64,000 nucleotides of DNA from Pseudomonas solani (GTDB lineage: Bacteria > Pseudomonadota > Gammaproteobacteria > Pseudomonadales > Pseudomonadaceae), in assembly GCF_026072635.1 (NCBI RefSeq), contig NZ_AP023081.1:2254501-2318500 (forward strand). The letters run 5' to 3'. A program made the translations under genes and the position numbers. Below, piece by piece: positions 24,601-33,069 of this stretch. Within the stretch, counting starts at the first letter, position 1, and the number at the start of each line of letters is the position of its first letter. Below the pieces are notes generated by a model that saw nothing but the letters and a program-made list of their open reading frames with translations, was not told the origin of the DNA and did no database searches.

Positions 24601-27042
24601 CTAGAAGTCGCCGCGCAGGGTGAGCATGTAGCTACGTGGAGTGCCGTAGGTGGTGCCACGGGTCCAGTAGCCGGTGGAGTCGAAGTAGGTGCGGTCGAAG
24701 AGGTTTTCGACGTCCACGCCGACGGTCCAGTTCGGGTCGAGCTTGTAGGCGGCGCGCGCGTCGTAGATCGCCCGGCCGCTGTTGGCGGTCTCGTTGTAGG
24801 CATCCTCGTAGCCCGACTGCGCCGATACGCCGGCGCCGATGCTGAGGCGGTTCCACTCCCCCGGCAGGCTGTAGTGGGTGTTGAGGCGCAGCAGGTGCTT
24901 GGGGGTCTGCGCGGAGATGGGGCCGCCGTTTTCCGAGCGGGTGGTGTTGAAGGTGTAGCCGGCCGCCACCTGCAGCCCCGGCAGCACCTCGCCGCTGGCT
25001 TCCGCCTCGAAGCCCTTGCTGCGGCTGATGCCGTCGCTGTTCACGTAGCAGCGGTTGGCGACGTCCTGCGGGCAGTTGCCGTCGTTGGCGTAGTCGCGGG
25101 CGGCGACGTCTTCCTGCTCGATGTAGAACAGCGCGAAGGACAGGTTCAGGCGCTTGTCGAACAGCTCGCCCTTGATGCCGGTCTCGTAGTTGGAGCCGAT
25201 GGCCGGGTCGAGCATGCTGCCGCCCGCGGTGCGGTAGCCGGCCTGGGGCATGAAGATGTCGGCGTAGCTGGCGTACAGCGACCAGGCGTCGTCGAGGTCG
25301 TAGATGGCGCCGGCGAAGGGCGTGAATTCGTGCTTCTGCTCGTTGGTCGACAGCAGGTCGCCGCTCCAGGAGTCGGTCTTGTACCAGCTCAGGCGGCCGC
25401 CGAGGACCAGGCTCAGGTCCTCGGTCATGTGCAGGCGGGTGCTGAGGTAGGTGCCGTAGCGGGTTTCGATGGTGTCGTCCTTGGCGTCCCAGCCCTGGCG
25501 CGCCAGCTGGGGCACGTTGCCGTGGTTGGGGTTGAACACGTCGAGGGGAATGGGGCTGGGCAGCGCGACGGTGGCGTCCTTGTCGTTCATCTTGCGCCTG
25601 GACCAGTTGGCGCCGAGGGTCACCTGGTGGGACAGGCCGAAGGCCTCGAACTCGCCGTCCAGGTGGCCGTCCACGGCGTTCGAGGTGGCGTCGAACTTGT
25701 GGTAGCTGATGTCGTTGACCATGGGGCCGGTGGGGCTGCCGTAGTCCAGGGTGTCGCCTGCGCCCCATTCGATGGCGCTGCGGTTGTAGCTGCTCTCGGA
25801 GTGGGACAGCGCCAGCTTGCCGGTCCAGTTGTCGTCGAAGCGGTGGCTGAGGTCGGCGAACACTTCGTCGGTGCGGCTCTGCAGCTTGGCCCAGTCCTGG
25901 CCGAGGAAGGTCGAGCGCTTGAGGTGCGGGTTGCTGCCGTCGGGGTTTATCGGCAGGCCCAGCACGCTGTAGCCGTCGATGCGCGAGGTCTGCCGGCGCA
26001 GGCCGAGGGCGACCGTGGTGGCGTCGTTGAGGTCGGCTTCGACGATGCCGTAGAGCAGCGGGCGCTTGGATTCGGTGACGTCGATGAAGTACCCGCGATC
26101 CTCATAGGAGGCGACCATGCGGCCGCGCAGGGTGCCTTCGTCGTTGAGCTTGCCGCTAGCGTCCAGGTCGAGGCGGTAGTTGTCCCAGGAGCCGGCGCGG
26201 GTGGTGATGGAGAAGCGCGGGTCCACCGTGGGGCGCTTGCGCACCAGGTTCGCCGCGCCACCCGGATTGCCCGCGCCCACCAGCAGCCCGGAGGCGCCGC
26301 GCAGCACTTCGACGCGGTCGAACATGGCCATGTCCGGGGTCATCCAGCCGGTGTAGGCGAAGGCCTGCCCGGGCACGCCGTCGACCATGTAGCTCTCGTC
26401 GGTGAGGTCGAAGCCGCGGGAGCTGAAGTGGTGGTTGCCGTAGCCACGGTTGGCGCGGGTGATGCCCGGGGTCTGGGCCATCACCTGGTCGAGGGAGACG
26501 AGGTTCTTGTCGTCCATCAGCTTGCGGGTGACCACGGTCACCGACTGCGGCGTGCGCCGCAGCGATTGGGCGCTCTTGCCGATGGTCACGGCGCCGGTGG
26601 TGTAGGAGCCGCTGCCTTCGGTGGTTTCACCCAGCAGAGTGCTGTTGATGTTGGTTGCACCCAGTTCGAGGGCGTCGCCGCTGCCCGTCGCCACTTCCAG
26701 GGCGTAGTTGCCGCCGCTATTGAGCGCGCGCAGGCCGGTGCCGGCCAGCAGCCGGGCCAGCCCTTCGTTCACCCCATAGTTGCCGTTCAGCCCGGGGCTG
26801 CGCTTGCCGGCGGTGAGCTTCGCGTCCACCGAGAGGAGGATGCCGGCTTCGCTGGCGAAGCGGTTCAGCGCCTGGTCGAGGTTGCCGGCGGGGATGGCGT
26901 AGGCGCGGGTCTGTTCGCTGGCGGCCTGCGCCAGGGGGGCGGTGGCGACCAGTGCCGGGCCGGCGACCAGCAGGCTGGCGAACAGGGCATGGCGGATGGC
27001 GGCGCTGAGGCGGGAGCGATGGGAAGCGGGCAGATACGGCAT
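24601..27042 (-). CDS. TonB-dependent siderophore receptor with signalling domain (FpvA/FecA type)
   Basis: The 813-residue outer-membrane receptor has a signal peptide ending about residue 40 (APLAQAASEQ). An N-terminal STN (secretin/TonB short) signalling domain follows at about residues 45-115 (YAIPAGNLDQALNRFASEAGILLSVD). The plug domain (about residues 150-265) contains TPQSVTVVTRKLMDD, FSSRGFDLTDESYMVDGVP and VEVLRGASGLLVGAGNPGGAANLVRKRP. A 22-strand barrel ends in LTLRGDF with a C-terminal Phe. The STN domain means it transmits ligand binding to the FecR and sigma factor encoded just upstream. The ligand is unknown, probably a ferric siderophore of the pyoverdine/hydroxamate kind. Confidence 0.93.
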   Translation of the reverse strand: MPYLPASHRSRLSAAIRHALFASLLVAGPALVATAPLAQAASEQTRAYAIPAGNLDQALNRFASEAGILLSVDAKLTAGKRSPGLNGNYGVNEGLARLLAGTGLRALNSGGNYALEVATGSGDALELGATNINSTLLGETTEGSGSYTTGAVTIGKSAQSLRRTPQSVTVVTRKLMDDKNLVSLDQVMAQTPGITRANRGYGNHHFSSRGFDLTDESYMVDGVPGQAFAYTGWMTPDMAMFDRVEVLRGASGLLVGAGNPGGAANLVRKRPTVDPRFSITTRAGSWDNYRLDLDASGKLNDEGTLRGRMVASYEDRGYFIDVTESKRPLLYGIVEADLNDATTVALGLRRQTSRIDGYSVLGLPINPDGSNPHLKRSTFLGQDWAKLQSRTDEVFADLSHRFDDNWTGKLALSHSESSYNRSAIEWGAGDTLDYGSPTGPMVNDISYHKFDATSNAVDGHLDGEFEAFGLSHQVTLGANWSRRKMNDKDATVALPSPIPLDVFNPNHGNVPQLARQGWDAKDDTIETRYGTYLSTRLHMTEDLSLVLGGRLSWYKTDSWSGDLLSTNEQKHEFTPFAGAIYDLDDAWSLYASYADIFMPQAGYRTAGGSMLDPAIGSNYETGIKGELFDKRLNLSFALFYIEQEDVAARDYANDGNCPQDVANRCYVNSDGISRSKGFEAEASGEVLPGLQVAAGYTFNTTRSENGGPISAQTPKHLLRLNTHYSLPGEWNRLSIGAGVSAQSGYEDAYNETANSGRAIYDARAAYKLDPNWTVGVDVENLFDRTYFDSTGYWTRGTTYGTPRSYMLTLRGDF

Positions 27043-27142
27043 TCTGGAACGTCCTCTTGAGAATGCTTCTTGATTGATTTCAAGAGGTATCCCGAGCGAG
27101 CCGGGGAAACCGACAACGCCGGGTGAAGTTTTTTTTCAGGGC

Positions 27143-28102
27143 TCAGACGCGGGCGCGGACGGTGACCCAGTAGCGGGTCAGGCTGTGCACCTCTACGGGC
27201 AGCGATTGCTGCAGGGCGGCCAGCACGCGGTCGGTGTCGGCCAGGGGGAAGACGCCGGTGAGGACCAGGCCCGCCACCTCGGGGTCGCAGCGCAGCACGC
27301 CGGGGCGGTGGCGCGACAGCTGGCCGATGAACTCGCCCAGGGCCATGCGCTCGGCGACCAGGCGGCCCTGGCTCCAGGCGATGGCATTGGCATCGGCGCT
27401 GCCGAGCTCGCCGAGCCGCCCGGCGGAGAACCACAGGCTCTGGCCGGCCTGCAGGCGCGTAGCGGCTGCGTGGCGCGGGCGCAGTTCCAACTGGCCTTCG
27501 TAGAGCTGGACGCGGCTGCCGCCGTCCTGCTCGTAGACCGAGAAGCGCGTGCCCAGGGCCTGGATCTCCCCGGCGGCGGTTTCCACGATCAGCGGTCGCC
27601 CGGCCGGGTCCTGGCCGCTGTCCAGCAGCAGTTCGCCGGCCAGCAGGCGGATGCGCCGCTCGGCGTCGTTGAAGAGAATGTCCACCGCGCTGCCGCTGTT
27701 GAGCAGCAGCTGGCTGCCGTCCTCCAGGGTGCGTTCGAGGCGTTCGCCGGTGCCGCTGCGCAGGTCGGCCATGGCTTCGCGCCAGGGCAGGTGCGACTGG
27801 GCCGCGTAGCCGCTGCCGCCGGCCACCAGCAGCAGGCCGAGCAGCTTGAGGGTCTGCCGGCGACGGGCGTCGGGCATGTCGCGCAGCACCGCGCGGGCGG
27901 TGTCGCCGGGTACGCCGGCGAGGGTGCCCTGCAGCTGTTGCAGGCGCTGCCAGGCGCGCTGGTGCTCGGGGTCGGCGTCCTGCCAGGCGACGAAGCGGCG
28001 CTGTTGCTCACCGTCCAGTTCGCCACCCCATTGCAGCATCAGCCAGTGACTGGCCTGCTCGACGATGGCGGGGGCGATGGGGGCGTCGCGATGGGCTGTC
28101 AT
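27143..28102 (-). CDS. FecR-family anti-sigma/sigma regulator
   Basis: The 319-residue inner-membrane regulator has a cytosolic N-terminal DUF4880 segment (residues about 14-60, ASHWLMLQWGGELDGEQQRRF), one hydrophobic segment near residue 88 (LLGLLLVAGGSGYA), and the periplasmic FecR domain (RSGTGERLERTLEDGSQLLLNSGSAVDI). The C-terminal part contacts the receptor STN domain in known systems. It overlaps the sigma gene by 4 bp and is followed 100 bp later by its receptor, so the three form one cell-surface signalling unit. Confidence 0.92.
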   Translation of the reverse strand: MTAHRDAPIAPAIVEQASHWLMLQWGGELDGEQQRRFVAWQDADPEHQRAWQRLQQLQGTLAGVPGDTARAVLRDMPDARRRQTLKLLGLLLVAGGSGYAAQSHLPWREAMADLRSGTGERLERTLEDGSQLLLNSGSAVDILFNDAERRIRLLAGELLLDSGQDPAGRPLIVETAAGEIQALGTRFSVYEQDGGSRVQLYEGQLELRPRHAAATRLQAGQSLWFSAGRLGELGSADANAIAWSQGRLVAERMALGEFIGQLSRHRPGVLRCDPEVAGLVLTGVFPLADTDRVLAALQQSLPVEVHSLTRYWVTVRARV

Positions 28103-28617
28103 TCGGCGTAGAGCACCTGGTAGCAGGCCTGGATGGCGCGGATCATGTACTTCTGCACCGAGCTGACGCTGACCCGCAGGCGCTCGGCGATCTGTGGATA
28201 AGTCAGGCCCTCGAACTGCGAGAGCATGAAGGCTTCGCGCACCTTAGCCGGCATCGAGTCGAGCATGGCGTCGATCTGCAGCAGGGTCTCGATGACCATG
28301 GCGCGGGTCTCCAGGGAGGGGGTTTCCGGCTCCGGCAGCATGGCCAGGCTGTCGAGGTAGGCCTGTTCGATGCGCTGGCGCCGCCATTGGTCGATGACCA
28401 GGTTGCGGGCGATCTGCGCCAGGTAGCTGCGGCCCTCGCCGCTACCGGGTAGGCGCCGGGTCACCAGCAGGCGGAGAAAGGTGTCCTGGGCGATGTCGGC
28501 CGCCCGCTCACGGTCGCCCAGGCGCCGCCGCAGCCAGCCTTGCAGCCAGCCGTGATGGTCCTTGTAGAGACGGTGCACATCCTGTTGCAGCGATGGCTCG
28601 GGGATGACAGTGGACAC
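28099..28617 (-). CDS. ECF RNA polymerase sigma factor, FecI type
   Basis: The 172-residue ECF sigma factor has region 2 (HHGWLQGWLRRRLGDRERAADIAQDTFLRLL, then YLAQIARNLVIDQWRRQR) and region 4 (LPAKVREAFMLSQFEGLTYPQIAERLRVSVSSVQKYMIRA-like segment). It is of the iron-starvation group that transcribes the adjacent receptor. Translation starts at a GTG preceded by GGGAG with 8 bp spacing. An inverted repeat that may be a Fur site lies about 30 bp upstream. The stop codon overlaps the FecR gene by 4 bp. Confidence 0.93.
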   Translation of the reverse strand: MSTVIPEPSLQQDVHRLYKDHHGWLQGWLRRRLGDRERAADIAQDTFLRLLVTRRLPGSGEGRSYLAQIARNLVIDQWRRQRIEQAYLDSLAMLPEPETPSLETRAMVIETLLQIDAMLDSMPAKVREAFMLSQFEGLTYPQIAERLRVSVSSVQKYMIRAIQACYQVLYAE

Positions 28618-28648
28618 CCGATGCTCCCGTGATGCCTAAGTGCGGATA

Positions 28649-28666
28649 AGAATTGATCGCAATTCT
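28649..28666. promoter_or_regulatory. Inverted repeat, possible Fur site of the first FecI gene
   Basis: AGAATTG-ATCG-CAATTCT is an inverted repeat with 7-bp arms in the AT-rich stretch about 30 bp upstream of the sigma factor GTG. Iron-starvation sigma genes are normally Fur-repressed, and GATAAGAATT at its left edge resembles part of a Fur box. The match to the 19-bp Fur consensus is partial, so the assignment is tentative. Confidence 0.4.
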
Positions 28667-28718
28667 AAGTGGAGCGGATAGCGCTTGGGAATACGCCATT
28701 TGGCGCGGGGGCGGGGCC

Positions 28719-28754
28719 GCAGGATGGGCGGCCTTGTGGCGGCACCCATCCTGC
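28719..28754. repeat. Hairpin element after the second receptor gene
   Basis: A 10-bp inverted repeat (GCAGGATGGG / CCCATCCTGC) encloses a 16-bp loop, 16 bp downstream of the stop codon of the minus-strand receptor gene at 28770. It has no U tract. The GGATGGG arm resembles the element at 21396-21482, so it is probably a dispersed intergenic repeat that may also end transcription. Confidence 0.55.
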
Positions 28755-28769
28755 AGTGATGACGCGGGA

Positions 28770-31187
28770 TCAGAACTCCGGGGTGTACTTGACCGTGAGC
28801 ATGAGGTTGCGCGGGTCGCCGAAGTTGTTGGCGCCGTCGCCGGCGGCGAAGCCGGGCTGGTAGTAGCGCTTGTCGAAGAGGTTGTTGGCGTTGAGCGCCA
28901 GGTCGACCTCCGAGCTCAGCTCGTAGCCCAACCGCGCGTTCCACACGGTGAAGCCGGGTACTTCGAAATCACGGGCGAAGCTGACGGTGTGGCTCTGGGT
29001 GTTGAAGCCGCCACCGACGCTGAAGCGACGCAGGTTGCCCGGCAGGCGGTAGTCGGTCCACACGCGCAGCATGTGCTTGGGCGTCCACTGGCTGTAGATG
29101 CTGCCTTTGTTGTCCGGGTCTTCGAGGAACTTGGTGGTGTTGTAGGTGTAGCCGGCGAACACCTGCAGGTCGGTCAGCAGCTCGCCGCTGATCTCCGCCT
29201 CGATGCCCTGGCTGCGCACCTGGCCCGATGCCCGGGAGCAGTACCAGCCGTCGCATTCGAAGCCGGAGTCGAGGTCCTGGGTGGCGCGGTTCTTCTGGTT
29301 GTAGCGGAACACCGCCAGGGAGGTGTTGAGGCGGCCGTCGAGCAGTTCGCCCTTGAGGCCGACCTCGTAGTTGGTGCCGACGATCGGCTCGAGGATCTTC
29401 TGATCGGCGGAGCGCTCGGTCTGCGGCTCGAACACGTCGGTGTAGCTGGCATAGACCGCCCACTGCTCGCTGAGGTCGTAGATCAGCCCCAGGTAGGGGG
29501 TGACTTCGCCGGTGGCGGTGGTGCGGCTCGGGGTGCCGCCGGTGACGTTGTACTCGTAGTCGTACCAGCTCACGCGGGACCCCATCACCAGGGTCAGCGG
29601 CTCGGCCAGCTTGACCCGCCAGCTACCGTAGAGGCCCTTCTGGCGGACGTCGTAGCCGGCGTTGTAGGCGCGGCCGCCCGGCGAGGCGAGGATGTCGGCG
29701 ACGGAGGGTTTCGGGCGGTGGTGGTCGATGGCGAAGATGTTGCCGCCGGGGACGAAGCGCCGGGCGTAGAAGTCGTCCGAGGTGTACTTGGAGTAGTTGC
29801 CGCCCAGGGTGACTTCGTGTTCCAGCGACAGCGCGTTGAAGCGCCCGGTGAGGTAGTTGTCCATGCCGATCTTGGTGGACTGGAAGTTGGTGATCCAGTC
29901 GGCGAAGTTCAGGCCGCTGCCGTCGGCGGCGACATCGCCGTGCATGCGCTGGTGGATCGAGTCGCTGTGTTCCTGCATGCGCAGCAGCGAGGACTTGAAC
30001 CTCCAGTTGTCGTCGAAGCGGTGTTCGAGATCGAGGTAGACGGTGGTCTGGTCGGTGTCGAGGTGGTTCCAGGTGGCACCGCTGTAGGTGGAGCGCGAGA
30101 AGCCGATGTCGCTGCCGTCCGGGTAGCGCGGCAGGCCGCGCATCATCGGCCGCGATTCGCCGTCGGTGTTGCTGACGCCGAAGCCGACGGTGGTGTCGGG
30201 GGTGAAGTCGTAGTCGAGGGCGGCGTAGAACGAGCGGGTCTCGTCCCAGACGTAGTCGGTGAAGGAGTGGCTGCGGTCTTCGTCCACCACCACGCGGCCG
30301 CGCAGGGTGCCTTCCGGGTTGAGCGGGCCGCCGGCGTCGAGCTGCAGGCCGTAGTGGTCCCAAGTGCCGGCCTTGCCGGTGATGGCGAGGGTGGGGGCGT
30401 ACTGGCCGCGCTTGCGCACCAGGTTCACCGCGCCGCCTGGGCTGCCGGCGCCTTGCAGCAGGGCGGCGGCGCCACGGAGGATTTCCACGCGGTCGAAGAA
30501 CACCAGGTCCTGGGTCGCCCAGTTGCCCAGCACGTAGAAGTTGCGCGGCACCGGCACGCCGTCGTACTGCCAGTCGTCGATCTGGAAGCCGCGCGAGGAG
30601 ATGACCATGCCTGGGCCGATGCCCTGGGCGCCCACCAGGCCGGTGGTGCGGTTGACCGCTTCGCGCAGGTCGGTGATGCCCTGGTCGTCGAGCTGCTTGC
30701 GGGTGATGACGGTGACCGACTGGGGGATTTCCTTCAGCGTCCGGTCACCCTTGCCGATGCTGATGGCGCGGGCGGCATAGGAGCCGCTGCCTTCGCTGGT
30801 GGCGCTGAGGCCGGCGGCGTTGACGGTGGTGGCGCCCAGCTCCATGGCGCCGGTGCTGTCGGCCTTGGGCTGCACGCTGTAGTTGCCGCTTTCGGTGACC
30901 CGCAGTTCCAGGCCGCTGCCTTCGAGGGCGCGCTGCATGGCCTGGGTGGCGGTCATCGAGCCCCTGACGGCCGGCGCCAGCTTGCCCTTGACCAGTACCG
31001 GCTCCAGGGACACCACCTGGCCGCTCTGGCTGGCGATGGCATTGAGCGTTTCCGCCAGGCTGGCGGCGGGCAGGTCGAAGGCCAGCACCTGTTGCTGGCT
31101 GGCGGGCTGGCTGTAGACGTAGCCGAGCGGGCCGGTGGCGGCGAGCGCGACGGCGATGGCAATGGCGCGGGGCCAGGGTTTGCGCAC
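28770..31187 (-). CDS. TonB-dependent siderophore receptor with signalling domain (second system)
   Basis: The 805-residue outer-membrane transducer has a signal peptide (about residues 1-28, through YVYSQPASQ) and then the STN signalling domain (LAFDLPAASLAETLNAIASQSGQVVSLEP). A plug has IPQSVTVITRKQLDD and VEILRGAAALLQGAGSPGGAVNLVRKRG. The barrel ends in LMLTVKYTPEF with a C-terminal Phe. I chose the GTG at 31187 because AGGAG lies 8 bp upstream; the frame continues upstream to 31253 without a plausible signal. It is the output gene of the sigma-FecR pair at 31.3-32.8 kb. Its signature residues resemble ferrioxamine/pyoverdine-type receptors; the ligand is unassigned. Confidence 0.92.
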   Translation of the reverse strand: MRKPWPRAIAIAVALAATGPLGYVYSQPASQQQVLAFDLPAASLAETLNAIASQSGQVVSLEPVLVKGKLAPAVRGSMTATQAMQRALEGSGLELRVTESGNYSVQPKADSTGAMELGATTVNAAGLSATSEGSGSYAARAISIGKGDRTLKEIPQSVTVITRKQLDDQGITDLREAVNRTTGLVGAQGIGPGMVISSRGFQIDDWQYDGVPVPRNFYVLGNWATQDLVFFDRVEILRGAAALLQGAGSPGGAVNLVRKRGQYAPTLAITGKAGTWDHYGLQLDAGGPLNPEGTLRGRVVVDEDRSHSFTDYVWDETRSFYAALDYDFTPDTTVGFGVSNTDGESRPMMRGLPRYPDGSDIGFSRSTYSGATWNHLDTDQTTVYLDLEHRFDDNWRFKSSLLRMQEHSDSIHQRMHGDVAADGSGLNFADWITNFQSTKIGMDNYLTGRFNALSLEHEVTLGGNYSKYTSDDFYARRFVPGGNIFAIDHHRPKPSVADILASPGGRAYNAGYDVRQKGLYGSWRVKLAEPLTLVMGSRVSWYDYEYNVTGGTPSRTTATGEVTPYLGLIYDLSEQWAVYASYTDVFEPQTERSADQKILEPIVGTNYEVGLKGELLDGRLNTSLAVFRYNQKNRATQDLDSGFECDGWYCSRASGQVRSQGIEAEISGELLTDLQVFAGYTYNTTKFLEDPDNKGSIYSQWTPKHMLRVWTDYRLPGNLRRFSVGGGFNTQSHTVSFARDFEVPGFTVWNARLGYELSSEVDLALNANNLFDKRYYQPGFAAGDGANNFGDPRNLMLTVKYTPEF

Positions 31188-31247
31188 GGAGATTCTCCTG
31201 AATGTGTGGGCGTTGTCAGGAGATAGGTGGGACGAACGCAAAAAACC

Positions 31248-31275
31248 GGACACGAATGAGATGAATTTTCATTCG
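31248..31275 (-). promoter_or_regulatory. Candidate ECF-sigma promoter of the second receptor
   Basis: On the minus strand the sequence GAATGAAAATTCATCTCATT is followed by CGTGTCCGGTTTTTT. The elements GAAAAT and TGTCC with a downstream T tract recall the E. coli fecA promoter (GGAAAT ... TGTCC). The spacing here (12 bp from GAAAAT to TGTCC) is shorter than usual. A 7-bp inverted repeat (CGAATGA / TCATTCG, 31253-31275) overlaps it. Inference only. Confidence 0.35.
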
Positions 31276-31313
31276 CTGCCTGTGCAGGCCGCTATCCATG
31301 GGCTTCGCGGCAT

Positions 31314-32276
31314 TCAAACGGCCGCGCTGATCAAGGTCAGCCAGGGGCCGTAGGTGTCGACGCGGATCGGCAGGGTTTCGCCCAGGGCGGTGAGCGCGCG
31401 GTCGGGGTCGTCCAGGGGGAACACGCCCTGGACCTTGATCTGGCGGACCTCGGGGCTGACCCGGATCAGCCCGCGTCGGTAGGGGCGCAGGGCGTCGATC
31501 ACCGCCTCCAGGGGCTCGTCCAGCACATTGAGGCGGCCTTGCAGCCAGCCCGCGCGGTTGCGCTGGTCGCCGCTGAGCAGTTCGATGTGGCGGGCATGCA
31601 GCAGCGCCGCCTGCCCTTCGCCGAGGCCGAGGGAGCCGCCCAGCAACTGCGACGCCTGGGCGCCGCGCTCCAGCGCCACCGCGCGGGTGCTTTCCGCGAG
31701 CTGTTCCACCAGCAGGCGCCCGCCCAGGGTGCGCACGTCGCCCTGGCGGGTACGCACCACCAGGGGCTGGGTGCTGCCCTGGGCCGCACGGATCACCAGC
31801 GCGCCCTGGCGCAGGTGCAACAAGTGGGCGTTGGTGGAGACGTCGAGGTCGACGGCGCTGTCGGCGTTGAGCTCCAGCAGGCTGCCATCGGCCAGGGTGA
31901 AGCGGCGTCGCTCGCCGGTGCCGGTGCGCAGGTCGGCCATCAACGCCTGCCCGGCCTGGCTGCTGGCGCCGAGCCAGAGGCCGCCACCCAGCAGGCCGAG
32001 GCCGGCCAGGCCACGCAGCAGGTTGCGTCGCGACAGTTCCGGTTGCAGCAGGGCTTCGCGGGCCAGGCCCGGGGCGCGCCGCTCGAAGCTGCGCAGGGTG
32101 TCGTAGTGGCCGCCGAGGCCGCCTTGCAGGCGGGCCCAGGCGTCCTGGTGGCTGCTGTCGCTGTTCAGCCAGGTTTCGAAACGGGCCTGCTGGCGGGCGT
32201 CGGGCGTGCCGGCGCGCAGCCGCACCATCCAGGCGATGGCTTCTTCGCCGGCGCGGTCGATAGGGGCCTGGCTCAT
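31314..32276 (-). CDS. FecR-family anti-sigma/sigma regulator (second system)
   Basis: The 320-residue product starts MSQAPIDRAGEEAIAWMVRLRAG, with the DUF4880 N-terminal domain to about residue 50. A hydrophobic segment follows near residue 90 (LLRGLAGLGLLGGGLWLGA). The FecR domain includes ADLRTGTGERRRFTLADGSLLELNADSAVDL. The ATG overlaps the sigma stop by 4 bp. The frame runs further upstream, but that part is out-of-frame sigma coding sequence. It sits 126 bp upstream of its receptor gene. Confidence 0.92.
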   Translation of the reverse strand: MSQAPIDRAGEEAIAWMVRLRAGTPDARQQARFETWLNSDSSHQDAWARLQGGLGGHYDTLRSFERRAPGLAREALLQPELSRRNLLRGLAGLGLLGGGLWLGASSQAGQALMADLRTGTGERRRFTLADGSLLELNADSAVDLDVSTNAHLLHLRQGALVIRAAQGSTQPLVVRTRQGDVRTLGGRLLVEQLAESTRAVALERGAQASQLLGGSLGLGEGQAALLHARHIELLSGDQRNRAGWLQGRLNVLDEPLEAVIDALRPYRRGLIRVSPEVRQIKVQGVFPLDDPDRALTALGETLPIRVDTYGPWLTLISAAV

Positions 32277-32773
32277 GGCTGCACCCCGGTGAGGTAGCAC
32301 TGGCGCAGGGCCTGGGTCATGTAGCGGCCGACGGTGCGCTCGGAGACGTCCAGGCGCCGGCCGATCTCGGCGTAGCCGAGGCCGTCGAGCTGGCTCATGA
32401 GGAAGGCCTTCTTCACCGCTTGGGGCAGGCCGGCGAGGCTGCGGTCGACGGCGTGCAGGGCCTCCAGCAGCAGGTGGATCTCTTCCGGCGAGGGGGCCAG
32501 CTCCTCCGGCAGCAGCATCAGCCGCTCCAGGTAGGCCTGCTCCAGGCGCCGACGCCGGTGGCGGTCGAAGATCAGCCGCCGGGCGATGGTGGAGAGGTAG
32601 GCGCGGGGCTGCTCGATGGTGGCCGGGTCGACCTGGGCGACCAGCAGCTGGCAGAAGGTTTCGGCCGCCGTGTCTTCGGCGTCCGCGCGGTTGCGCAGCT
32701 GCCGCTGCACATGCTGCAGCAGCCAGCGGTGGTGGTCGCTGAAGAAGAAACCCAGTTTGCTGGACGCGGACAC
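32273..32773 (-). CDS. ECF RNA polymerase sigma factor, FecI type (second system)
   Basis: From the GTG at 32773 the product has 166 residues, normal for FecI-type factors. It starts MSASSKLGFFFSDHHRWLLQHVQRQLRNRADAEDTAAETF (region 2). Region 4 is GLPQAVKKAFLMSQLDGLGYAEIGRRLDVSERTVGRYM. No clear ribosome binding site precedes the GTG, so the exact start is uncertain; the frame itself is open to 32890, but the extension shows no family similarity. A TATAAGAT -10-like element lies about 35 bp upstream. Confidence 0.88.
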   Translation of the reverse strand: MSASSKLGFFFSDHHRWLLQHVQRQLRNRADAEDTAAETFCQLLVAQVDPATIEQPRAYLSTIARRLIFDRHRRRRLEQAYLERLMLLPEELAPSPEEIHLLLEALHAVDRSLAGLPQAVKKAFLMSQLDGLGYAEIGRRLDVSERTVGRYMTQALRQCYLTGVQP

Positions 32774-32977
32774 GGGAGGGGAACCGGATACAAATGAGAA
32801 TGCGTCGTATCTTATACAAATGCCCGTGCAGGTCCACCTGAACCGTTGCGGGCCCGATGCAGCGGGCCGGGGGCCAAGCGTCCGGCGCACCGATACGCCG
32901 CCTTCTGCAGGGCTGCCGCAGCCCTCGTCATGCCTGCCCTCGGCGCCTCATCAAGGGCATTTTCCTGACCTTTCAGA

Positions 32978-32992
32978 TGATAATTATTCTCG
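32978..32992. promoter_or_regulatory. Fur-box-like site upstream of the third receptor
   Basis: TGATAAT-T-ATTCTCG matches the 7-1-7 Fur consensus (TGATAAT n ATTATCA) perfectly in the left half and partly in the right half. It is 78 bp upstream of the receptor start, in a region with AT-rich promoter-like sequence. Iron repression of this receptor gene is therefore likely. Confidence 0.65.
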
Positions 32993-33069
32993 TAAAGGCT
33001 AAATAAGCCGCCCCCTCTTCGTCTCCAGTGCAACGGAATTTTTCACTCGACGACAAGGAGTCGGCAGCG

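Noticed and set aside
24493..27060. An 855-codon plus-strand open frame
   Set aside because: It is antisense to the TonB receptor gene (24601-27042), with the Val/Gly/Ala/His-rich composition typical of reading the complement of a GC-rich gene.
28653..31226. An 857-codon plus-strand open frame
   Set aside because: It mirrors the second receptor gene on the minus strand and has no recognisable domain.
32774..32890. An N-terminal extension of the second sigma factor to 32890
   Set aside because: The extension has no family similarity and would span the AT-rich promoter-like region.
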